Shown here: positions 17,817-25,562 of the stretch, piece after piece | Layout: each line of letters starts with the position of its first letter | Position numbering within the stretch: the first letter of the stretch is position 1 | NCBI GenBank assembly: GCA_017640245.1 | Contig: JAGFWA010000003.1 | Location: 1 to 36,973, forward strand | Source: Pelagibacteraceae bacterium | GTDB lineage: Bacteria > Pseudomonadota > Alphaproteobacteria > Pelagibacterales > Pelagibacteraceae | Length of the DNA: 36,973 bases | Reading direction: 5' to 3' | Made by a program: the position numbers and the translations under genes | The notes under the pieces: generated by a model | What the model was told of the DNA's origin: nothing | Databases searched by the model: none | Seen by the model: only the letters and a program-made list of their open reading frames with translations

Positions 17817-18920
17817 ATGGACGATATAGTTATAATTGGTGGTGGAATAATAGGGGCGGCCACAGCTTATTTTTTGTCCAAAGAAGGTAGAAAAGTTAAA
17901 GTTATAGAAAGAGATCCAACTTACAAAAAAGCATCATTTCCTTTATCTCTTGGCGGTTTTAGAAGGCAATTTTTTCAAAAAGAAAATATTTTATTAGGAA
18001 AATTTGCCCAAGAGTTTATTTCTCAAATTCCTCAATTATTAAAGACAGAAAAGAATCCCAATCCTACCGTCAGCGTAGTCCCAAATGGATATTTGTTTTT
18101 ATTTGGACCTAAAGATGCAGAAGAACAATACAAAGCTTTGAAAAATCATCAAGCATGTGAGGCAGGAACAAAAAATATTAAAGGGAAAGAGTTAACAAAA
18201 ATATTCCCCTATATTAATGACGAAGGGATAGAAACCGTAACCTATACAGACAGCAAGATAGAAGGTTGGATCGATCCACATATGTTTCATGGCGCAATCA
18301 AAAACAAAGCAATTGAATTAGGTGCTGAATTTGTGAAAGGAGAAATAAAAAGCATATCAGAGATAAAAGCAAAAATTATTATTTCTGCTGTAGGCTATTG
18401 TACGAATGAATTGTTAAACGATATACCGGTGGTTCCACAAAAACATACTGTTTTTAGAGTTAGCTGCCCCAAACACATACCTGAAATGCCTCTTACATCT
18501 GACTTTACTACTGGAGTTTATTGGAGACCAGAAGGCAAAGAGTATTTAGCAGGCTCACCAAATTCAAAGTTTAATGCTAAAGATTTAGAACCAGAATGGA
18601 ATGATTTTGAAGAATTAGTTTGGCCAGCGCTTGCAAAAAGAATACCAATTTTTGAAGAATTAAAATTAACAGGTGGTTGGGCAGGGTATTATGATTGCAA
18701 TAGATTAGACAATAATGCTGTTGTAGGAAAACACCCCAAGTATGAAAATTTATATATAGCTTCAGGCTTCACCGGAAGAGGCCTAATGCAGGCTCCAGGA
18801 ATTGGTAGAGCTTTAACTGAGTTAATTACCACAGGCTCTTACCAGTCAATCGATTTAAATTGTTTTGCTATAGAGCGTGTATTGGAAAATAAAAAAAGAC
18901 CAGAACCCTACGTATTATAA
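17817..18920 (+). CDS. FAD-dependent oxidoreductase of the DAO family
   Basis: A 367-residue D-amino-acid-oxidase-superfamily flavoprotein. The ATG at 17817 puts the Rossmann motif VIIGGGIIGAATAYF at residue 5, as is normal; an in-frame ATG at 17781 overlaps gcvP and adds 12 unconserved residues. SLGGFRRQFFQKENILLG near residue 45 and ASGFTGRGLMQAPGIGRAL near the C-terminus resemble FOXRED1/sarcosine-oxidase-beta-like enzymes. It follows gcvP by 7 bases with no terminator, so it should be in the glycine-riboswitch transcript. Oxidation of an N-methylated or secondary amine that yields glycine or one-carbon units would suit the context. The substrate is inference. Confidence 0.85.
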   Translation: MDDIVIIGGGIIGAATAYFLSKEGRKVKVIERDPTYKKASFPLSLGGFRRQFFQKENILLGKFAQEFISQIPQLLKTEKNPNPTVSVVPNGYLFLFGPKDAEEQYKALKNHQACEAGTKNIKGKELTKIFPYINDEGIETVTYTDSKIEGWIDPHMFHGAIKNKAIELGAEFVKGEIKSISEIKAKIIISAVGYCTNELLNDIPVVPQKHTVFRVSCPKHIPEMPLTSDFTTGVYWRPEGKEYLAGSPNSKFNAKDLEPEWNDFEELVWPALAKRIPIFEELKLTGGWAGYYDCNRLDNNAVVGKHPKYENLYIASGFTGRGLMQAPGIGRALTELITTGSYQSIDLNCFAIERVLENKKRPEPYVL

Positions 18921-19083
18921 CCATTGCCACAGACATCCCTGATACAATTAGCTCCAAATTTTTTGGTATTTTCATATATATTTTTCCTTTAATTAGTTTA
19001 TATACATCTATGGAATTTAAAGAGTCATTTAAACTTCTTGAAAATTTACCAAAAAAACTCAACAGTTTTACGAAAAGATATAT

Positions 19084-19599
19084 ATGGTTTTAATTTTTAT
19101 AAACAGAATTTTTCGAGCCATTAAGATAGATCCAGATTTATATGAAGAAGTTGAGCACGATAAATCAGCTACCATTCAAGCTGCCGGAGTAGTTGTTTTG
19201 TCAAGTTTAGCCGCTGGAGTTGGTGCAATACATCTAGGTGCTTCAAATTTTCTTTTGGGCCCCTTGTTATCTCTAGCAAGTTGGTATTTTTGGGCCTTCA
19301 TCATTTATATAGTTGGCACAAAATTATTTCCTGACAAAGAAACAAAAAGTGATCATGGAGAATTATTAAGGACGATTGGTTTTTCGAGCGCTCCAGGATT
19401 AATTAGAGTTTTTGCTTTTACTCCTGAATTAATGACCGTGACTTTTGTTGGATCAGCACTTTGGATGCTTGCTTGTATGGTAGTGGCCGTTAAGCAGGCA
19501 CTTGATTATAAAAGTTTATGGAGAGCTTTAGGTGTAGTAATAGTAAGTTGGCTTGTTCAAGCTTTTTTATTACTTTTAATTTTGCTTATTTTTAGATAG
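19084..19599 (+). CDS. Yip1-family-like integral membrane protein
   Basis: A 171-residue inner-membrane protein. It opens with an interface segment FRAIKIDPDLYEEVEHDKSAT, followed by four or five hydrophobic helices, including ATIQAAGVVVLSSLAAGVGAI and a GELLRTIGFSSAPGLIRVF loop typical of YIP1-family bacterial proteins. No catalytic function is known. The gap of 163 bases after the FAD gene holds no clear terminator, so co-transcription is uncertain. Its stop overlaps the convergent small CxxC gene by 8 bases. Confidence 0.7.
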   Translation: MVLIFINRIFRAIKIDPDLYEEVEHDKSATIQAAGVVVLSSLAAGVGAIHLGASNFLLGPLLSLASWYFWAFIIYIVGTKLFPDKETKSDHGELLRTIGFSSAPGLIRVFAFTPELMTVTFVGSALWMLACMVVAVKQALDYKSLWRALGVVIVSWLVQAFLLLLILLIFR

Positions 19600-19735
19600 G
19601 AAAAATAGTTTTTGATAGTTTGCAGCTGTCACAAATTTTATATCCATGCACAATAAGATTTTGAGTTACACTTTCATCTTCTTTTTTACACTCTTCGCAA
19701 ATTTCATTTAGGTCTTTATCTTCATTTTGTAACAT
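19592..19735 (-). CDS. Small CxxC...CxxC protein, putative zinc ribbon (47 aa)
   Basis: A 47-residue frame running from the ATG at 19735 to the TAA at 19592. It contains ICEECKKED near residues 12-20 and KICDSCKLSK near 33-42, i.e. two CxxC pairs about 18 residues apart, the layout of a minimal zinc ribbon. The N-terminus is acidic (MLQNEDKDLNE). It begins 6 bases after the hisI stop on the same strand, so the two are probably co-transcribed. Its 3' end overlaps the convergent Yip1-like gene by 8 bases. I do not recognise a named family; metal binding is inferred from the cysteines only. Confidence 0.7.
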   Translation of the reverse strand: MLQNEDKDLNEICEECKKEDESVTQNLIVHGYKICDSCKLSKTIFPI

Positions 19736-19741
19736 AATAAT

Positions 19742-20209
19742 TCAAATCTTAGTTGGATTAGTTTTATTTTTATAAACTATATTAGGATCAAATCTTTTCT
19801 TTTTTTCTTTAAATTCCATTTCCACTTTTTCAAAGTTCTCAACTTTTCCTAGAGGCATAGATCTATAAAAACATGATTTATACCCCACGTGACAACTAGC
19901 ACCATTTCCAATGTCCACACTCATCCAAATAGAATCCTGGTCGTCGTCGATTCTAATTTCAATAACTTTTTGTATAAAGCCACTAACCTCGCCTTTGTGC
20001 CAAACAGACTTTCTTGATCTACTCCAATAGTAAGCTTCTTTGCTTTCGATAGTTTTTTTCAACGCTTCAGCGTTCATGTAACTATGCATCAATACTTCTC
20101 CTGTTTTACAGTCAGTAGTTACAACGGGTATCAAGCCATCTTTATCAAATTTGGGGGACAATAATTTTCCTTCTTCTATAGCAGCGACATTTTCTCTTTT
20201 TTTAAACAT
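19742..20209 (-). CDS. hisI: Phosphoribosyl-AMP cyclohydrolase
   Basis: The third enzyme of histidine synthesis, opening the adenine ring of phosphoribosyl-AMP; 155 residues, a stand-alone HisI without the HisE domain. The family core is visible: EVLMHSYMNAEALKKTIES, YYWSRSRKSVWHKGEVSG, the metal-binding DDDQDS-type aspartates and the zinc cysteines in GASCHVGYKSCF. It is not beside other his genes. It is divergent from folE across 77 bases, a combination of two purine-ring cyclohydrolases of similar chemistry. A 47-residue CxxC gene follows at 6 bases. Confidence 0.96.
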   Translation of the reverse strand: MFKKRENVAAIEEGKLLSPKFDKDGLIPVVTTDCKTGEVLMHSYMNAEALKKTIESKEAYYWSRSRKSVWHKGEVSGFIQKVIEIRIDDDQDSIWMSVDIGNGASCHVGYKSCFYRSMPLGKVENFEKVEMEFKEKKKRFDPNIVYKNKTNPTKI

Positions 20210-20286
20210 TTGATTAAATTAATAAAAAAGTAGTAAAATAGCAATTTGCATTAACAAAATTTGTAATATATGAAAGAAATAAAATC

Positions 20287-20904
20287 ATGAAAATTGTCAA
20301 GAACCTAGAAAAAGTCAGAGAAAACAGTAAAGTTAAAGTCAATGACGACGAAGCCGAAGAGGCTTTTAGAACAATTATTAGATGGATTGGCGAAGACCCA
20401 AGTAGAGAAGGTTTAATCGAAACTCCTAAAAGAGTTGTAAAAGCATTCAAAGAATATTTTAAAGGATACCATCAAGATGCCAATTCAGAATTAAGCAAAA
20501 CTTTTGGCGATGTCCAAGGTTATGATGATATGGTGTTAGAAAAAAATATATCTATTTCAAGTCATTGCGAACATCACATGGCACCAATAGTTGGCTTTGC
20601 TCATGTTGCTTATTTGCCCAAGAAAAGGATAGTGGGTTTAAGCAAACTAGCAAGAACAGTCGAAATTTTTTCAAAAAGACTTCAAACTCAAGAGCGACTT
20701 ACAATGCAGATAGCCAATGTTTTAATGAAAGGACTTGATGCTTATGGGGTGGCGGTCACTATTGATGCCTCACACCAATGCATGTCAACGAGAGGAGTAA
20801 AAAAAGAAAAGGCAACCACTGTAACAAACTATTTCCTAGGAAAATTTAAAGACGATCTAAGCTATCAAAATAGATTTTTAAGATATATCGCCGATCAAAA
20901 CTAA
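20287..20904 (+). CDS. folE: GTP cyclohydrolase I
   Basis: Type I GTP cyclohydrolase, 205 residues, the first step to tetrahydrofolate (GTP to dihydroneopterin triphosphate). The zinc site is complete: CEHHMAPIVGFAHVAY provides the cysteine and histidine, and QCMSTRGV the second cysteine. IRWIGEDPSREGLIETPKRV is the usual N-terminal block, after a 20-residue charged leader. It supplies the folate needed by the glycine cleavage system encoded earlier in the window. It starts the folE, acuI-like, lysR run (9-base gap). Confidence 0.97.
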   Translation: MKIVKNLEKVRENSKVKVNDDEAEEAFRTIIRWIGEDPSREGLIETPKRVVKAFKEYFKGYHQDANSELSKTFGDVQGYDDMVLEKNISISSHCEHHMAPIVGFAHVAYLPKKRIVGLSKLARTVEIFSKRLQTQERLTMQIANVLMKGLDAYGVAVTIDASHQCMSTRGVKKEKATTVTNYFLGKFKDDLSYQNRFLRYIADQN

Positions 20905-20913
20905 TTTTGATTC

Positions 20914-21915
20914 ATGGTAAAAAAATTTAAAGCTATTGTTATAAACAATGAAAGTGAAAACTTTACTCGCGAAGTTAAGGAGCTTGATACGAGCGCACTT
21001 AAAGATGGCAATGTTTTAGTAAAAGTTGATTATTCGGGTTTAAATTATAAAGATGCGCTCATTTTAAACAATGGTGGAAAATTAGTAAAAAAATTTCCTC
21101 ATATACCAGGAATTGATTTTTCAGGCACTGTAGTAGAAAGTGAAAATAACAATTTCAAATCTGGTGATGAAATTATTTCAACTGGTTGGAGGGTTGGAGA
21201 AATATTTTACGGTGGATATTCTCAGTATGCAAAAGTTAATGCAGACTTTTTAGTTAAAAAACCAAATTCTCTAACAACAAAACAATCAATGATATTAGGT
21301 ACCGCCGGGTTTACAGCTTTACAATGTTCTTTTGCTATTAAGGCTAGAGAAGAATTATTATTAGGAGAGAAAGTAAAAGATGTAATTGTTACTGGCGCAT
21401 CAGGTGGTGTAGGCAGTATTGCTGTGATGATATTAAATAAGTTTGGATACAATGTAACTGCAGTCACAAGAACAGCTGATAATAGCGAATACTTAAAATC
21501 AATAGGCGCAAAAAACATTATAAATACTAAAGATTTAGATAAAGATTTAAGACCATTAGAAAAAGGATTGTGGGACGGAGCAGTTGATACTGTTGGAGGA
21601 AAAATACTCGCAAATGTTCTTGCTCAAACCAAAGATAATGGAATTGTAGCAGCATGTGGTTTAGCAGCAAATATAAAATTAGATACTACTGTAATGCCGT
21701 TTATAATAAGAGGAGTTAAACTTTGGGGTATAAATTCCGTTAATGCCTCTATAAAAAGAAGACAATTTATTTGGAATGAGGCAGCAAACCTAATTGATTT
21801 TGAAAAATTAAATAAATCAATTAAAGAGATTGGTTTAGACGAAGTATTAAATATTTTTCCAAAAATGTTAAAAGGCGAAACATCAGGCAGACATATAGTA
21901 AATCTTAATAAATAA
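20914..21915 (+). CDS. acuI: Acryloyl-CoA reductase-like MDR oxidoreductase (AcuI/YhdH family)
   Basis: A 333-residue zinc-free medium-chain dehydrogenase/reductase of the YhdH/AcuI group. Visible are YSGLNYKDALILNNGG near residue 45, FPHIPGIDFSGTV, and the dinucleotide-binding VIVTGASGGVGSIAVMIL near 160, with TGWRVGE. AcuI reduces acryloyl-CoA to propionyl-CoA with NADPH, which detoxifies acrylate made from DMSP, a SAR11 substrate. Family membership is clear; the exact substrate is inference. A one-base overlap (TAATG) couples it to the following LysR gene, which may be its regulator. Confidence 0.82.
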   Translation: MVKKFKAIVINNESENFTREVKELDTSALKDGNVLVKVDYSGLNYKDALILNNGGKLVKKFPHIPGIDFSGTVVESENNNFKSGDEIISTGWRVGEIFYGGYSQYAKVNADFLVKKPNSLTTKQSMILGTAGFTALQCSFAIKAREELLLGEKVKDVIVTGASGGVGSIAVMILNKFGYNVTAVTRTADNSEYLKSIGAKNIINTKDLDKDLRPLEKGLWDGAVDTVGGKILANVLAQTKDNGIVAACGLAANIKLDTTVMPFIIRGVKLWGINSVNASIKRRQFIWNEAANLIDFEKLNKSIKEIGLDEVLNIFPKMLKGETSGRHIVNLNK

Positions 21916-22805
21916 TGGACTGGGATAAATTAAAAATTTTTCATACCGTTGCTGAGATTGGAAGTTTTACAAAAGCATCTGTTATTCTAAATTTAAGTCA
22001 ATCAGCTATTAGTCGACAAGTTCAGTCATTAGAAAATGATTTAAAAATCCATCTATTCGAAAGACATGCTAGAGGTTTGGTGCTTACAGACAATGGAGAA
22101 TACCTATACAAAACTGCACACGATGTAATATCAAAACTAAAAGATATTGAAACAACACTAGGGGATGAAAAAGATAAACTTCATGGCAAATTAACCATTA
22201 CTACCGTCGTAAGTTTTGGAACTACTTGGCTTACTCCTAGAATTCAAGAGTTTATGAAAATGCATCCAGAGATTGAAATTGAATTAATTTTTGATGACAA
22301 AGAATTAGACTTAAGTACACGTCAAGCGGACATCGGAATTTTTATGAGAAGACCAAAACAGCTAAATTATATCCAAAGAAAATTAATCGATCTTCATTAT
22401 CATATTTATGCTTCAACAAAGTATTTGGAAAAATTTGGTCATCCAAAAAACATAAAAGATTTAAATAAACATAAATTTATAACTTATGGAAAAGGAGCTC
22501 CTTCACCTGTATTTAATCCTGATTGGGCACTAAAATTAGGTACCAAAGATAACAAGAAAAGAAAACCTGTTATGAAAGTAAATAGTGTTTATGGATTACT
22601 TCTTGCAGTTCAAAGCGGAGTTGGCTTAGCTGCATTACCAGATTACATGACTGTAGATATCCCAAATATTATTAAAGTTCTTCCAGATGTGGAAGGCCCT
22701 TTAACAGAAACACATTTCGTATATCCTCCGTCACTAAAAGATTCTGCCAAAGTCAAGGCATTTAGAAATTTTTTGTTTAGTAAAATAAGTGAATGGGAAT
22801 TTTAA
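21915..22805 (+). CDS. LysR family transcriptional regulator
   Basis: A 296-residue LysR regulator of normal length. The winged helix-turn-helix occupies the first 60 residues (FTKASVILNLSQSAISRQVQ is the recognition region), followed by a linker helix and a ligand-binding domain (LTITTVVSFGTTWLTPRIQE, then SGVGLAALPDYM). It is translationally coupled to the acuI-like gene instead of divergent from its target, which is atypical for LysR. The effector is unknown; an acrylate-type or amino-acid-type signal is speculation. Confidence 0.93.
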   Translation: MDWDKLKIFHTVAEIGSFTKASVILNLSQSAISRQVQSLENDLKIHLFERHARGLVLTDNGEYLYKTAHDVISKLKDIETTLGDEKDKLHGKLTITTVVSFGTTWLTPRIQEFMKMHPEIEIELIFDDKELDLSTRQADIGIFMRRPKQLNYIQRKLIDLHYHIYASTKYLEKFGHPKNIKDLNKHKFITYGKGAPSPVFNPDWALKLGTKDNKKRKPVMKVNSVYGLLLAVQSGVGLAALPDYMTVDIPNIIKVLPDVEGPLTETHFVYPPSLKDSAKVKAFRNFLFSKISEWEF

Positions 22806-22806
22806 T

Positions 22807-23118
22807 TTAATATGTTTCGGTTTTTATTTTAAGCTTGGCTCCATCTTCTACTGAAAGATTTTTTTGATTTAATACCCCGTCAACATCTGCAGTTGATCTG
22901 ATTCTAATTTGATCTGCATTTATATTTCCTTTGGACAAGCCTCCCAAAGTTACCTTTGAAGAACTGATGTTACCAGTTATTTTTGCTCCCTCGTGAGTTT
23001 GTAATTGATCTGCCGTTATATCACCTTCAATTTTTGAGTCCGTGACTAACCTCTCCTTTTCCACAATATCTCCCTTTATTGTGACATCTGAAAGAAGCGT
23101 TGATGTTTTCTCACTCAT
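22807..23118 (-). CDS. Bactofilin family cytoskeletal protein
   Basis: A small bactofilin (polymer-forming cytoskeletal family), 103 residues from the ATG at 23118. I prefer this start to an in-frame one at 23154, because MSEKTSTLLSDVTIKGDIVE is the natural beginning and the longer leader is not family-like. The body is a short right-handed beta-helix with hydrophobic repeats (IKGDIV, IEGDITADQL, ITGNISSSKV, SKGNINADQI). No membrane segment. It is convergent with lysR (1-base gap) and divergent from the rhomboid gene. Confidence 0.85.
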   Translation of the reverse strand: MSEKTSTLLSDVTIKGDIVEKERLVTDSKIEGDITADQLQTHEGAKITGNISSSKVTLGGLSKGNINADQIRIRSTADVDGVLNQKNLSVEDGAKLKIKTETY

Positions 23119-23177
23119 AACGATAATTTTACAATTATAAGTTGATAAAATCAAATATTTAAAATATTACAAAAATG

Positions 23178-23221
23178 CATAATTTTAGGCATAAAAGCAT
23201 GATAAAAAGCCTAATTTTATG
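23178..23221. repeat. Imperfect 13-bp inverted repeat between bactofilin and rhomboid genes
   Basis: CATAATTTTAGGC (23178-23190) and GCCTAATTTTATG (23209-23221) match as inverted repeats at 11 of 13 positions with an 18-base spacer. It lies between two divergent starts and could be an operator or a leader hairpin of the rhomboid mRNA. Confidence 0.35.
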
Positions 23222-23236
23222 TAATAGATAAAAAAA

Positions 23237-23971
23237 ATGATACCGTTAAAAGACGACAATCCAACAAAGAAAAAACCAATTGTAAGTTACTGTATTATTG
23301 GTTTTTGTGTTGTCATATTTTTATCTCAACTAGGACTGAGTGAAAGTGAACTGCGTGATTTTACTTATTCATATGGACTAATACCATCAGTTTTAATGGG
23401 CATTGATCAATTGCCAAATGACCTTTTTAAGATTTCACCCGTGGGAACTATTTTTACATCAATGTTTATGCATGGAGGATGGATGCATCTTATAGGCAAT
23501 ATGTTATACATGTGGATTTTCGCTGATAATATTGAAGACGATTTAGGAATCTTAAATTTTGTAATTTTTTATCTTATTTGTGGAATAGGCGCAGCAATGT
23601 CTCAAGTATTAATGGATATTAATTCCCAAATTCCGATGATAGGTGCTAGCGGAGCAATTGGCGGTGTTCTGGGCGCATATTTAATTAATTATCCAAACGC
23701 AAAAGTTTTGGTTTTGATTCCGTTTGGTTTTTTTAGCCAATTAATAAAAATTAGAGCACTATATGTTTTGGGCTTTTGGTTTGTTTTACAATTTATAAAT
23801 TCTTTTTTATCCTCTTCTTCTGGAGGTGGCGTGGCATACGCAGCACATATAGGCGGTTTTATTTCAGGTGTAATTTTGATATTATTTTTTAATAAAAAAA
23901 TTAATAAAAAAAGTTACAAACCAAAAATTAAAGGAGTAAAAAAAGTAAATAAAGGGCCCTGGGAACAATGA
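23237..23971 (+). CDS. Rhomboid family intramembrane serine protease
   Basis: A 244-residue rhomboid protease with six or seven membrane helices. The catalytic dyad is visible: Ser138 in IGASGAIGGVLGAY and His204 in YAAHIGGFISG; FMHGGWMHLIGNMLYMW (near residues 78-94) is the conserved WR-loop/helix-2 region with its HxxxN. It cleaves membrane proteins inside the bilayer; the substrate is unknown. The stop overlaps the next gene by 4 bases (ATGA), coupling it to a site-2 protease. The C-terminal 30 residues are very basic. Confidence 0.92.
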   Translation: MIPLKDDNPTKKKPIVSYCIIGFCVVIFLSQLGLSESELRDFTYSYGLIPSVLMGIDQLPNDLFKISPVGTIFTSMFMHGGWMHLIGNMLYMWIFADNIEDDLGILNFVIFYLICGIGAAMSQVLMDINSQIPMIGASGAIGGVLGAYLINYPNAKVLVLIPFGFFSQLIKIRALYVLGFWFVLQFINSFLSSSSGGGVAYAAHIGGFISGVILILFFNKKINKKSYKPKIKGVKKVNKGPWEQ

Positions 23972-25077
23972 ATTATGTCGTTGCTTTTGTTATACTAATT
24001 ACAGTAGTAGTATTTATACATGAATATGGGCACTATTATTTTGCAAAAAAATATGGCGTTGGTGTAACTGATTTTTCTATAGGATTTGGAAAAGAAATAT
24101 TTGGATTTAACGATAAAAATGGAACTAAATGGAAATTTTGTCTTATTCCTCTCGGAGGATACGTTAAATTTTTTGGAGATAGAAATGTATTTAGTCAAGC
24201 AGAGCAAGCAGAAATTTTAAAAAAATATAATAAACAAGATCAACAAAGATTATTTATTACAAAACCACTTTACCAACGTGCTTTAATTGTTGCTGCTGGA
24301 CCATTTGCAAATTTTATATTAGCAATTGTAATTTTTTCATTAATCTATATGTTTGTTGGAAAAGATTTTACGCCAGCAAAAATAGACGAAGTAGCGTTAG
24401 AGAGTCCAGCAGAGAAATCAGGATTGAAGAAAAACGATATTATAGTTTCTATTGATAAAAATAAAGTTGAAAGTATATTGGAAGTTTCTACTTATATAAA
24501 TACTGCTTCTTCAGATAAAATAAATATCAAAGTTTTGAGAAACCAAAAAGAAATTACAGTTATCACTGAACCTACAATCATTGAATCAAAAGATGCTTTT
24601 GGCAATTCTGTTAAAAAAAAAATCATTGGAATTAAAATTGCACCAATAAATAACCAATTTAATAAAAAAAAATTAGGTCCTACCAAAGCAATATACTACT
24701 CGATTAAGGAGACTTGGTTTGTATCAAAAACGACTATAAAATTTATTGGATCGTTATTTAAAGGGAAAGGAGATGTATCTCAGCTCGGCGGACCAATAAA
24801 AATTGTTAAAATTTCAGGACAGGTTTTAGAATTTGGAATCGTAGCCTTTTTCAGTGTTATAGCTTACATATCTATTAGTCTTGGCCTCATAAATTTATTT
24901 CCAATACCGTTATTAGACGGCGGTCATTTAATGTTTTTTTTATTTGAAAAAATACTAGGAAGACCTTTAAAACAAAAAACCCAGGAAGGTTTTTTTCGAA
25001 TCGGTCTTTTTTTACTACTTTCACTAATGATTTTTGCAACCTTTAACGATCTAAAAGACTGGGGTTTATTTCAATAA
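23968..25077 (+). CDS. rseP: RseP-type site-2 zinc metalloprotease
   Basis: A 369-residue intramembrane metalloprotease. The zinc motif HEYGH is at residues 18-22 in helix 1, the third ligand motif INLFPIPLLDGGH is near the C-terminus, and a single PDZ domain (ESPAEKSGLKKNDIIVSIDK) lies between; E. coli RseP has two PDZ domains. It performs regulated intramembrane proteolysis, typically of anti-sigma factors or signal-peptide remnants. In many proteobacteria this gene lies between dxr and bamA; here it is coupled to a rhomboid gene instead, so the two may act on a shared set of membrane substrates. Confidence 0.92.
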   Translation: MNYVVAFVILITVVVFIHEYGHYYFAKKYGVGVTDFSIGFGKEIFGFNDKNGTKWKFCLIPLGGYVKFFGDRNVFSQAEQAEILKKYNKQDQQRLFITKPLYQRALIVAAGPFANFILAIVIFSLIYMFVGKDFTPAKIDEVALESPAEKSGLKKNDIIVSIDKNKVESILEVSTYINTASSDKINIKVLRNQKEITVITEPTIIESKDAFGNSVKKKIIGIKIAPINNQFNKKKLGPTKAIYYSIKETWFVSKTTIKFIGSLFKGKGDVSQLGGPIKIVKISGQVLEFGIVAFFSVIAYISISLGLINLFPIPLLDGGHLMFFLFEKILGRPLKQKTQEGFFRIGLFLLLSLMIFATFNDLKDWGLFQ

Positions 25078-25100
25078 ATAGGTAAAAATCTTAAAAAAAC

Positions 25101-25183
25101 CAATAAAATCAACATTTTTTTAATATATACGATATGTTGTGTTAATATGTGTAAAGGGTACTAAATTATCGTTGATTTTATTG
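25101..25183 (+). promoter_or_regulatory. 13-bp perfect inverted repeat flanking the putative hup promoter
   Basis: CAATAAAATCAAC at 25101-25113 and GTTGATTTTATTG at 25171-25183 are exact inverted repeats 57 bases apart. Between them lies a possible promoter (TTGTGT at 25137-25142, TACTAA at 25159-25164, 16-base spacer). The right arm would then fall near the transcript start, so paired operator sites with looping, or a 5' hairpin, are both possible. Confidence 0.5.
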
Positions 25184-25226
25184 AATTTTTATAGACATTC
25201 AAAAAAAGTAATAAAAAGAGGCTAAA

Positions 25227-25502
25227 ATGAATAAAAAACAACTGATTACTAAGATCTCAGCTGCACTGAACCAAAGCAAGGTTGATGCTGAAAGGATGTT
25301 TGATACTACTACGCAAATTATCCTGGATTGCCTTAAAAATGACGAAGCTGTAAAAATAGCAGGTTTTGGCACTTATAAGGTTGCTAAGAGGAAGGCCAGA
25401 ATAGGTCGAAATCCTAGAACTGGAGAACAAATACAAATTAACGCTTCTCAGAAAGTTAAGTTCCTTCCAGCCAAAGGCTTAAAGGAAATGTTCAATAAAT
25501 AA
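25227..25502 (+). CDS. hup: HU family DNA-binding protein
   Basis: A 91-residue HU/IHF-fold nucleoid protein. The family signature GRNPRTGEQIQINASQKVKF (residues 61-80), with the DNA-minor-groove proline, is intact; the N-terminal MNKKQLITKISAALNQSK is typical. It compacts and bends DNA as a dimer. AAAAAGAGGC a few bases before the ATG acts as the ribosome site. A large inverted repeat surrounds its promoter, and a strong hairpin follows. Codon use is more G/C-ended than in neighbours, as usual for abundant proteins. Confidence 0.95.
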   Translation: MNKKQLITKISAALNQSKVDAERMFDTTTQIILDCLKNDEAVKIAGFGTYKVAKRKARIGRNPRTGEQIQINASQKVKFLPAKGLKEMFNK

Positions 25503-25510
25503 TTGGAATT

Positions 25511-25549
25511 TAAACAATCCCTAAAATCATTATTTTTAGGGGTTGTTTA
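25511..25549. terminator. Strong bidirectional terminator hairpin between hup and prxQ
   Basis: A 16-bp stem pairs 25511-25526 with 25534-25549 (one G-T wobble), with a 7-base loop. Arms read TAAACAATCCCTAAAA and TTTTAGGGGTTGTTTA. It lies 8 bases after the hup stop and 13 bases before the end of the convergent peroxiredoxin gene. No long T-run follows, though the arms themselves end AT-rich. Confidence 0.8.
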
Positions 25550-25562
25550 AAGCCGATTTGTT

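Noticed and set aside
18868-19062. 64-residue minus-strand frame in the gap after the FAD gene
   Set aside because: Overlaps the end of the FAD gene, has no recognisable features and no supporting promoter; the 163-base gap shows nothing else definite.
19010-19093. 27-codon frame MEFKESFKLLENLPKK... just before the Yip1-like gene
   Set aside because: Short, in a different frame from the following gene and overlapping its start; could be a leader peptide but nothing supports it.
23119-23154. Upstream in-frame start for the bactofilin
   Set aside because: Adds a non-family leader; ATG 23118 gives a normal bactofilin beginning.
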